Positions 57,301 to 64,000 of a DNA stretch of 64,000 nt are shown piece after piece (within the stretch, counting starts at the first letter, position 1; each line of letters begins with the position of its first letter). Where the stretch lies: contig JACVZY010000090.1 in NCBI GenBank assembly GCA_014654705.1, positions 145,838 through 209,837 of the forward strand, given 5' to 3'. Both the position numbers and the translations under genes were made by a program. Below the pieces are notes generated by a model, which was not told the origin of the DNA, made no database searches, and saw nothing but the letters and a program-made list of their open reading frames with translations. The stretch comes from Ignavibacteria bacterium. Lineage in GTDB: Bacteria > Bacteroidota > Ignavibacteria > Kapaibacteriales > UBA4661.

Positions 57301-57858
57301 ATGAGAAATATCGACAAAAAAAGTTTGGAAAATGCGTATCGCCTTTTTGAATCAGGTGATATTGACCGTATTGAAATTGGCACCGCCAAAGGGTTACAAC
57401 AAATACACACCTATCTCTTTGGCGGTTTGTATGATTTTGCCGGGCATTTACGCACCAATAACATCTCGAAGGGCGGCTTCAGGTTTGCGACCGCTTTGTA
57501 TCTGAAAGAGATTTTGGTAAAAATTGAACAGATGCCCGAAAATACCTTTGAAGAAATTATTGCCAAGTATGTAGAAATGAACATTGCCCATCCTTTTATG
57601 GAAGGCAACGGTAGAACGATGCGAATATGGCTCGATCTGCTCTTCAAAGCAAGACTGCAAAAAGTCGTGAACTGGCAGTTTGTCGGCAAAGAACTCTACC
57701 TGCAAGCAATGGAACGCAGCCCCATCAACGATTTGGAATTACGAACCTTGCTCGGCGCTTATCTCACGGACGACATCAACAACCGCGAAATTATTTTCAA
57801 GGGCATCGAGCAATCGTATTACTATGAAGGGTATGAGAAAGGAGAGGAGGATGCCTAG
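57301..57858 (+). CDS. Fic-domain adenylyltransferase, self-inhibited class III type
   Basis: 185 residues from the ATG at 57301; a TTG two codons upstream could also serve. The active-site loop is [12 protein letters not shown] (HPFx[DE]GNGR), which transfers AMP to target hydroxyls. The C-terminus reads [10 protein letters not shown], matching the inhibitory motif [ST]xxxE[GN] whose Glu blocks ATP in class III Fic proteins. The length is close to Neisseria Fic. The target is unknown. It follows the DUF4159 gene by nine bases and may be co-transcribed with it. Confidence 0.92.
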   Translation: MRNIDKKSLENAYRLFESGDIDRIEIGTAKGLQQIHTYLFGGLYDFAGHLRTNNISKGGFRFATALYLKEILVKIEQMPENTFEEIIAKYVEMNIAHPFMEGNGRTMRIWLDLLFKARLQKVVNWQFVGKELYLQAMERSPINDLELRTLLGAYLTDDINNREIIFKGIEQSYYYEGYEKGEEDA

Positions 57859-57998
57859 CTTTTCCACCATACCATCAAATACCCGTGCGATTTCGTTCAT
57901 GGTGTAGCAAAAAAAATACGAAACTAAAAAAAGTTTGCCGAAGGGGTCTTCGGAGCAAATACCTTTCTCACTTGCACTTACGAGGAAAAAGCGAGGTG

Positions 57999-58081
57999 AA
58001 TTAGATGTTGCAACAACGATTGTAACGGGTTTTTCGTTACATCCGACACTAGCGCGATATAGGGTGGAAGTTGTATATTTG
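57999..58081 (+). repeat. 83-bp dispersed repeat, copy B
   Basis: Inverted match to 14972-15054, 73 of 83 bases identical, core 58018-58056 identical over 39 bases. The dyad CGTTACA-7-TGTAACG is retained. The right edge is a TATATTTG box (58074-58081) that points into the restriction-modification genes. Confidence 0.9.
58074..58081 (+). promoter_or_regulatory. TATATTTG promoter -7 box
   Basis: TATATTTG at the edge of the repeat, 187 bases before the methylase ATG at 58268. No clear TTG occurs at -33. The mirrored position in copy A supports a functional role. Confidence 0.5.
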
Positions 58082-58267
58082 CGTGAGAAAAATATCTGAG
58101 ACTAACAACTCAAAAAGTACGACAACAAATCTAAAACAATACGAAAAGTACGACAAAACTTTCTTCTAGTTTAGTAGTTTAAGTCACCTTAACCAGCAAC
58201 AGTTTCCATATCAGTGGTGAACAAAAACTTAGTTACAAAAGCTATATTTGACATTCCAAAAATTAAG
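58082..58267. other. Leader of the restriction-modification genes
   Basis: 186 AT-rich bases. It includes a GTG (58214) in the methylase frame, but no further structure is seen. Confidence 0.4.
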
Positions 58268-60109
58268 ATGAGCAAAAACGAACGTATTACAGAAAATTTG
58301 GTAAGAGATATTCTTCGCAACCTTAGATATTATGACAAGGACGAGACAAGCGTAGAAGAACAGAAAAGCCAAATCGAAGAAGTTAAAAAACTTTTGAAAG
58401 GCGCAAGCAAGACAGGTAAAGGTGGTGTCGGTGCTCCTGAATTTATAATTTCAACTTCGGACACTCCTGACTTCCTCGTGATTTTTGAATGTAAAGCAGA
58501 CACTTCAAAACATGAAAGTTCAAATCTTGACAAACCAATTGACTTTGCAGTTGATGGTGTTTTGCATTATTCAAAACATCTTGCAAAATCTTATAATGTA
58601 ATTGGCGTTGCGGTAAGCGGACAAACAAAATCAAGTTTAAAAACTTCTGTTTTTATTCATCCAAAAGGTTCAAAAGACCCCAAAACGCTAACAAACAAAG
58701 CGGGTAAGTTAATTACAGAAATTCTAAGCCTCGAAGATTTTATAGAGCATGGCACTTTCGACCCTGATGTAGAAAAGAAGAGACATGACGACCTCATGGC
58801 ATTTTCCAGAGAACTACACGACTTTATGAGAGACCATGCAAAACTAACTGAAAGTGAAAAACCATTATTGGTAAGCGGAACACTAATAGCACTTAAAAAC
58901 AAAGCGTTCGCTAAAAGCTTTGACGAATACACTCCAGCCGAACTTCAAAAAGAATGGATGAGAGTTATCAAAGAGGAATTTACAAAAGCTAAAATCCCTC
59001 ACTCAAAAGAATATAGCATGACACAGCCGTATTCATCAATCGCAGTTCATCCCGAATTAGGTAAGCCAACAAAAAAATATCCACGGAGTGTATTGTATGA
59101 ACTTATAAATATGCTTAATGAAAAGGTTTGGCCTTTCATTAGTATTTATCATGACTTTGATGTAGTGGGACAATTTTATGGTGAGTTTTTGAAATACACA
59201 GGTGGAGATAAAAAGGCATTAGGAATTGTATTAACACCAAGACATATTACAGATTTATTTGCCCACATAGCAAACGTAACACCTAAATCTAAAGTGCTCG
59301 ACATCTGTGCAGGAACAGGCGGTTTCCTGATTTCTGCAATGCACAATATGCTTAAAAAAGCTGTATCAAAAACAGAGCAAGATAACATTAAAGCAAATGG
59401 TCTTATTGGTGTTGAGCAACAGCCCAACATGTATGCACTTGGAGCAAGTAATATGATTTTGAGAGGCGATGGAAAAGCTAATTTACATCAAGGAAGTTGC
59501 TTTGATGAAGGAATTGTTGAGGCAATAAAGAAACATAATTGCGATGTAGGAATGCTAAATCCACCATTTTCACAAGGCGATGAAGATTTACACGAATTAG
59601 TTTTCATCAAGCAAATGCTTAACTGTTTAAAAAAAGGAGGAACTGGTATTGCCATTGTTCCTATGTCATGTGCAATTACGCCACACCCATTAAGAGAAGA
59701 AATTCTAAAACATCACACTTTGGACGCTGTAATGTCTATGCCTGACGATTTATTTTATCCAGTAGGCGTTGTTACTTGTATTATGGTTTTCAAAGCAAAA
59801 ATCCCACATACAGAAACAAACATTAAAACTTGGTTCGGTTACTGGAAAAATGATGGTTTTATTAAAACCAAAATGTTTGGCAGAATTGACGCTCAAAATA
59901 AATGGAACGACATCAAAACACATTGGGTAGATACATATCGCAACAGAGAAGATATTGCTGGTTTTTGCAGAAAACAAAAAGTAACACATCAAGATGAATG
60001 GTGTGCAGAGGCATATATGGAAACTGACTACTCAAATATTTCAGCAAAGGATTTTGAAACTACAGTTAAAAACTTTCTTGTGTTTAAACTAATGAATGAC
60101 GTGTCATGA
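58268..60109 (+). CDS. BcgI-like restriction-modification protein: nuclease plus N6-adenine methylase
   Basis: 613 residues from the ATG at 58268 (MSKNERITENLVRDIL). A GTG start at 58214 would add 18 residues. The N-terminal part is a PD-(D/E)xK nuclease (about 60-100; GAPEFIIS, PDFLVIFECKAD). From about 280 a gamma-type N6-methylase follows with motif I DICAGTGGFLISAM and motif IV NPPF. Fusion of nuclease and methylase in one chain, with a separate specificity subunit, is the design of BcgI-type enzymes. Base composition is markedly AT-richer than the core genes. Its stop overlaps the specificity gene (ATGA). Confidence 0.9.
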   Translation: MSKNERITENLVRDILRNLRYYDKDETSVEEQKSQIEEVKKLLKGASKTGKGGVGAPEFIISTSDTPDFLVIFECKADTSKHESSNLDKPIDFAVDGVLHYSKHLAKSYNVIGVAVSGQTKSSLKTSVFIHPKGSKDPKTLTNKAGKLITEILSLEDFIEHGTFDPDVEKKRHDDLMAFSRELHDFMRDHAKLTESEKPLLVSGTLIALKNKAFAKSFDEYTPAELQKEWMRVIKEEFTKAKIPHSKEYSMTQPYSSIAVHPELGKPTKKYPRSVLYELINMLNEKVWPFISIYHDFDVVGQFYGEFLKYTGGDKKALGIVLTPRHITDLFAHIANVTPKSKVLDICAGTGGFLISAMHNMLKKAVSKTEQDNIKANGLIGVEQQPNMYALGASNMILRGDGKANLHQGSCFDEGIVEAIKKHNCDVGMLNPPFSQGDEDLHELVFIKQMLNCLKKGGTGIAIVPMSCAITPHPLREEILKHHTLDAVMSMPDDLFYPVGVVTCIMVFKAKIPHTETNIKTWFGYWKNDGFIKTKMFGRIDAQNKWNDIKTHWVDTYRNREDIAGFCRKQKVTHQDEWCAEAYMETDYSNISAKDFETTVKNFLVFKLMNDVS

Positions 60110-61053
60110 AACTTGTTGCAGTATCAGATTTATTCGATGTTTTTTATGGTGTCAATCTTGAGTTAAACAAATTAACTGAAGACCCAAATGGCATTCCCTT
60201 TGTTTCAAGGACATCTAAAAACAACGGAGTTTCATCTTATGTAAAACCTGTAAAAGGTAAAAAAATGAACCCAGGCGGAACAATAAGTGTTGCAGGAGGC
60301 GGCTCAGTAATGGAAAGTTTTTTGCAAAAACAGCCTTACTACAGTGGCAGAGATTTATACTATCTTGTTCCAAAGGTTAAAATGACTGATAATGTTTTAC
60401 TTTATTACTGTGTTTGTTTACGAGAAAACAAGTATCGATTTAATTACGGCAGACAAGCCAATAGAACATTAAAAGAGCTTCTTATTCCAGACATCACTGA
60501 AATCCCAAGCTTTGTCAAGAAAAATGACTTAAGCAAATTTAACGGTTTAGAAAAACCTCTCGTTTCAAAAAAGATTACTCTAAATCCTGAAAATTGGAAA
60601 TGGTTCGTCTATGACGATTTATTTCATATAGAAAGAGGTAGAGGACCAAGGAAAAATGAACTTGACGGAACAGGTAAGACTCCATTCGTAACATCAAGTG
60701 ACCAAAATAACGGCTGGACAGATTTTACACGTGCAACACCAATTCATAAAGGAAATACAATCGGTGTTAATCGTAATGGTAGTGTTGCAGAAGCATTTTA
60801 TCAACCTTTGCCGTTCTGTTCGACAGAAGACGTTCACATTTTTACCCCAAAATTTAGAATGTCAAAGTATGTTGCTCTTTTTCTTACAACATTAATCAAA
60901 AAGGAAAAATACAGATACAACTACGGTAGAAAATGGGGAATTGGACGGATGAAAACTTCGAGAATAAAATTACCAGTTGACAAATCAGGACAACCAGACT
61001 GGAAATTAATGGAAGACTATATTAAGACAATAGATTACTCAAAACAAATTTGA
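60106..61053 (+). CDS. Target-recognition (specificity) subunit
   Basis: 315 residues with two target-recognition domains (about 1-135 and 160-305) that share the pattern DLFxxxxG, VxRTSKNNGVSSY / VTSSDQNNGWTDF, GGGSVMESFLQ / NGSVAEAFYQ and FNYGRQANRTLKELLIPD / YNYGRKWGIGRMKTSRIKL. Two half-sites of a bipartite DNA sequence would be read. It is coupled to the methylase by an ATGA overlap. The target sequence cannot be predicted. Confidence 0.87.
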   Translation: MKLVAVSDLFDVFYGVNLELNKLTEDPNGIPFVSRTSKNNGVSSYVKPVKGKKMNPGGTISVAGGGSVMESFLQKQPYYSGRDLYYLVPKVKMTDNVLLYYCVCLRENKYRFNYGRQANRTLKELLIPDITEIPSFVKKNDLSKFNGLEKPLVSKKITLNPENWKWFVYDDLFHIERGRGPRKNELDGTGKTPFVTSSDQNNGWTDFTRATPIHKGNTIGVNRNGSVAEAFYQPLPFCSTEDVHIFTPKFRMSKYVALFLTTLIKKEKYRYNYGRKWGIGRMKTSRIKLPVDKSGQPDWKLMEDYIKTIDYSKQI

Positions 61054-61404
61054 CAGAAGAGCGAACATACAACAACATGGGTTTTGCCAAAATATAGTGG
61101 TCTTGTTTTTCTCAACAGTTATTTGACAAACGTTATAGATTCTGCAAGTGCTGCCAACATTTGGAATTCCTCAGGTGTGTGGGGTAATTTAGCCAAGAAT
61201 TTAGCAGTTTTGTGTTTGCTCATACCACCATCCCCAAAACATTCCCACCAAAGATACTACCATACCCAGCGCCAGCCGCTACCGCTCAAAAAGAACCCAC
61301 CCACTTTTTCCACGATTTTTTCCGCACAGCATTGGATTTTCGGTGCGGTTTGCGTAGATTGTTGACGTATAAACATTCGTCTTTCACTTTGACCGAGACA
61401 AGCT
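61054..61404. other. 351-base spacer at the right end of the restriction-modification island
   Basis: AT-rich at the left, changing to core composition near 61250. The small minus-strand frame at 61119-61223 is the only coding candidate. No recombinase gene or partial repeat is visible. Confidence 0.45.
61119..61223 (-). CDS. Possible 34-residue protein
   Basis: A minus-strand ATG (61223) opens a frame of 34 residues, MSKHKTAKFLAKLPHTPEEF and so on to FVK. The composition (helical, charged) looks protein-like, but no family is known and the length is short. Confidence 0.3.
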   Translation of the reverse strand: MSKHKTAKFLAKLPHTPEEFQMLAALAESITFVK

Positions 61405-61764
61405 ATGCCAACACTCATCTCGCAGCCTTCTATCATCGAAGCCGCAGGCAATAAACCCAAACGAATCGAAGAATACATCGGGCGCGTGAACTCGAAAACG
61501 ACCGCCACGAGCATTGCCCGCATGGTATCGCCGCAGGGCTGGGTGGAGCCGGGGCAAACGCCGGAATTTGAGGAATTTACGATTGTCCTCAAGGGCGAAA
61601 TTCACGTCGAATCCCACTCCGGCACAACGGTTGTCAAAGCCGGACAAGCTATCATCACTCACGCAGGCGAATGGGTGCGGTACAGCACACCCACCGAAGG
61701 CGCTGAGTATATTGCGGTTTGTCTGCCCGCCTTCGCGCCGGAGACCGTCCACCGCGACGAGTAA
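61405..61764 (+). CDS. Small cupin-domain protein
   Basis: 119 residues. The cupin barrel shows in EFEEFTIVLKGEIHVESHSG (motif 1 with Glu in place of the HxH pair), then VVKAGQAIITHAGEWVRYSTP and EGAEYIAVCLPAF. The usual two-His metal set is not complete, so metal binding is uncertain. Substrate unknown. It is followed by the Fe-S protein after 66 bases. Confidence 0.85.
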   Translation: MPTLISQPSIIEAAGNKPKRIEEYIGRVNSKTTATSIARMVSPQGWVEPGQTPEFEEFTIVLKGEIHVESHSGTTVVKAGQAIITHAGEWVRYSTPTEGAEYIAVCLPAFAPETVHRDE

Positions 61765-61830
61765 CAGCCTCCGCTTCCTCAAATCAGAGAATTACAAATT
61801 GATAACCTTCAATCTCAAGGAGTTCAAACT

Positions 61831-63936
61831 ATGGGCATCAAGAACATCGTGTTTCTGCTCGTGATGATGGTCGCTTTTGGCGGCATCATCTTCAACGTCC
61901 GACGGCTTATTTCCTATCTTCGTTTGGGCAAGCCCGAAAACCGCTTGGACAATATTCCGGCGCGGCTCATGCTTCTGCTCAAAGTAGGCTTCGGGCAAAG
62001 CAAAATTCTCCGTGATAAAGTCGCCGGACCCATTCACGCAGGCGTGTTTTGGGGATTCCTCATTCTGCTCGCCTCCGCGTCGGAAGGCATTTTGGAAGGC
62101 TTGCACGAAGGCTGGTCGCTGAATTTTCTCGGACCGCTCTACTCTGCCATTACCGTTTTGGTGGATGTCTTTTGCGGTTTAATTATGCTCCTCACGCTGG
62201 CGGCTCTCTGGCGACGCTACGTGACGAAAGTGCCGCGCCTCCAAGTGGAAGGTGAAAAAGTAGAAGCGGGGCTTATTCTCGTGACTATTTTCAGCATCGT
62301 TACGTCGATTTTGCTGCAAAATTCCGCTCGTATTACGCTCGGTGCAGATTTTTCGTGGGCAGTGCGCCCCTTTGCCAGTGCGATTGCTAACGTCATTCCG
62401 CAGTCGTCGGCACATCTTATTTTTGAAGTATTCTTCTGGTCACATATGGTCTTGGTGTTTGGCTTTATGAACTATTTGCCGTACTCCAAGCACCTGCACG
62501 TCCTCTCATCGCTGCCCAACACGTTTTTCGGTAATTTAGATTACCCAAACAGTCTCAAACCTATCAACTTCGAGGAAGAAGGCGTTGAGAAATTTGGCGC
62601 GACCGACATTGAAGATTTTACATGGAAAACGCTTCTGGACGGCTACACCTGTACGCACTGCGGACGCTGCACAAGCGTTTGTCCTGCGAACCAGACAGGC
62701 AAAGTGCTTGACCCACGCGCCATTATCGTTGCCATTCACGACCGCACGATGGACAAAGCTCCGCTGATGCTGAAGTTCGATGCGTTTAGCAAAAACGGTG
62801 GCTCGGCGGAAGAAAAAGAATCCGCAACGCTTCTGGCAAAAGGTAAAAAGCCCGAAGAAGCTGGCGATATGGGGCAAGCAGTGTTTGAAAAAGTCCTCAC
62901 GGCAGACGAACAAGCAACATGGCAAAAGCCGCTTATCGGCGAGTACATCCCTGTGGAAGCGCTCTGGCAATGCACCACCTGTGGTGCTTGCCAGCAAGAA
63001 TGTCCCGTGATGATTGAGCACGTACCCGCGATTGTGGAAATGCGCCGTTCGCTCGTGCTGATGGAGGCAAACTTCCCACCTGAAGTCCAACCTGCTTTCG
63101 GCAATATGGAAAACAGCTTTACGCCATGGGCATTTTCGCCGTCGGAGCGTGCTGACTGGACGGAAGGCACAAACGTCAAGACCGTTGCCGATGACCCCGA
63201 CATGGATGTTCTTTTCTGGGTAGGCTGCGCCGGAAGCTACGACGACCGTGCGAAGCGCGTCACGAAGGCATTCGCAGAATTGATGGACATTGCGGGCGTG
63301 AAATATCGCATTTTGGGTTCGGAAGAAAAGTGTACGGGCGACCCGGCACGACGCTCCGGCAATGAGTACCTTGCTGATATGCTGGTGAAAATGAACGTGG
63401 AAACGTTGAATTCATACAATGTCCTCAAGATTGTTACCACCTGCCCGCACTGCTTGAATACGCTTAAAAACGACTATCCGCAGTTCGGCGGCGAGTACGA
63501 AGTGCTGCATCACACGCAATTTATCCAAGACCTTACGGCAGCAGGAAAGCTGAAGGTTGACGGCAAAAATATCTCTGCTTCAACTGTCGCATACCATGAT
63601 TCCTGCTACTTGGGGCGCTACAACAAAGAGTACGATGCTCCACGCGCTACGCTGACTGATGTGCCGGGCTTGAAGGTTATCAATCCGGGGCGCAGCAAAG
63701 ACAAAGGTTTCTGCTGTGGCGCGGGCGGCGGACGGATGTTCATGGAAGAGCACGACGGCAAGCGCGTGAATATTGAGCGCACCGAAGAACTTCTCGCAAC
63801 AGGCGCAAACACTATCGCTGTAAATTGTCCTTTCTGTATGACGATGATGAACGACGGCGTGAAGGACAAAGGCAGAGTGGAAGACGTAACTGTCCGCGAC
63901 GTATCGGAGATTTTGCTGGATGCGGTGAAGAATTAA
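61831..63936 (+). CDS. Membrane Fe-S oxidoreductase, heterodisulfide-reductase-like
   Basis: 701 residues. The N-terminal 230 residues form about five membrane helices like the NarI/DsrM heme or quinone-binding module (His residues in AGPIHAGVFWGFL and FFWSHMVLVFGF). Two 4Fe-4S motifs follow (CTHCGRCTSVCP near 270 and CTTCGACQQECP near 380). Two CCG domains come after (about 455-570 with KCTGDPARRSG and CPHCLNTLKNDYP; about 585-690 with HDSCYLGR, CCGAGGGRM and NCPFCMTMM). It probably moves electrons between the quinone pool and a cytoplasmic partner, which is not encoded here. Confidence 0.92.
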   Translation: MGIKNIVFLLVMMVAFGGIIFNVRRLISYLRLGKPENRLDNIPARLMLLLKVGFGQSKILRDKVAGPIHAGVFWGFLILLASASEGILEGLHEGWSLNFLGPLYSAITVLVDVFCGLIMLLTLAALWRRYVTKVPRLQVEGEKVEAGLILVTIFSIVTSILLQNSARITLGADFSWAVRPFASAIANVIPQSSAHLIFEVFFWSHMVLVFGFMNYLPYSKHLHVLSSLPNTFFGNLDYPNSLKPINFEEEGVEKFGATDIEDFTWKTLLDGYTCTHCGRCTSVCPANQTGKVLDPRAIIVAIHDRTMDKAPLMLKFDAFSKNGGSAEEKESATLLAKGKKPEEAGDMGQAVFEKVLTADEQATWQKPLIGEYIPVEALWQCTTCGACQQECPVMIEHVPAIVEMRRSLVLMEANFPPEVQPAFGNMENSFTPWAFSPSERADWTEGTNVKTVADDPDMDVLFWVGCAGSYDDRAKRVTKAFAELMDIAGVKYRILGSEEKCTGDPARRSGNEYLADMLVKMNVETLNSYNVLKIVTTCPHCLNTLKNDYPQFGGEYEVLHHTQFIQDLTAAGKLKVDGKNISASTVAYHDSCYLGRYNKEYDAPRATLTDVPGLKVINPGRSKDKGFCCGAGGGRMFMEEHDGKRVNIERTEELLATGANTIAVNCPFCMTMMNDGVKDKGRVEDVTVRDVSEILLDAVKN

Positions 63937-64000
63937 ATGTTGTACTAATTAGGACTTTCGCAAAAGCCGGAAAAGTGAGTAGATTAGAGTTAATTTTACC

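Noticed and set aside
57999..58081. The repeat as an integron attC site
   Set aside because: The long imperfect dyad with RYYYAAC/GTTRRRY ends is not present; only a 7-base inner dyad is seen.

Overview
The window looks like chromosome of a free-living bacterium of the FCB group, most likely a Bacteroidota/Chlorobiota relative such as Ignavibacteria or Kapabacteria. The signs are several secreted proteins with C-terminal type IX secretion (T9SS) sorting domains, promoters of the Bacteroidetes kind (TTTG, 19-20 bases, TAnnTTTG) before tRNA-Val, rfbB and rplU, few strong Shine-Dalgarno sequences, and a gene for a menaquinone/ubiquinone methyltransferase. The placement is inferred from these traits; no 16S gene is present.

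Layout. 1-13.2 kb is mostly core: a partial TPR protein, fructose-1,6-bisphosphatase, a giant propeller-type sensor kinase, an AsmA-like envelope protein, ObgE, and a mutL-ogg repair pair joined by an ATGA overlap. 13.3-23.3 kb is accessory: a PIN-domain gene with a small overlapping partner, several secreted proteins of unknown function, a ChW/beta-trefoil/CAP protein, and a T9SS cluster with a pseudogene, two tandem paralogs and an orphan C-terminal fragment. 23.8-26.3 kb holds tRNA-Val(GAC) and a K+-dependent-type membrane pyrophosphatase. 26.3-33.4 kb encodes large surface proteins, including a coupled pair in which a 1457-residue protein ends in a dockerin-like segment. 33.5-43.8 kb has a CMD-family protein, a chemotaxis receptor, a polysaccharide flippase, a leucine-rich-repeat protein, ribosomal proteins L21/L27, photolyase and a TPR protein. 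43.9-57.3 kb is devoted to envelope and lipid metabolism: an MFS/acyltransferase/pseudo-ligase fusion, rfbB and an oxidoreductase, ubiE, a pseudouridine-synthase-like protein lacking its catalytic aspartate behind a long RGG-like tail, and the overlapping operon xseB-glycosyltransferase-accA. 57.3-61.1 kb is a defence-type island: a Fic protein with its own C-terminal inhibitory motif, then an AT-rich two-gene restriction-modification system of BcgI-like design. A cupin and a membrane Fe-S oxidoreductase close the window.

The most unusual structure is an 83-bp intergenic element present twice in opposite orientation (14972-15054 and 57999-58081). It has a 39-bp perfectly conserved core with a 7-7-7 dyad, and one edge carries a TATATTTG promoter box pointing out into the neighbouring accessory gene. 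One copy stands at the entrance to the restriction-modification island. A second theme is proteins that keep a family fold but have lost catalytic residues: the RsuA-like protein, the ligase part of the acyltransferase fusion, and the sugar-transferase part of the glycosyltransferase fusion.
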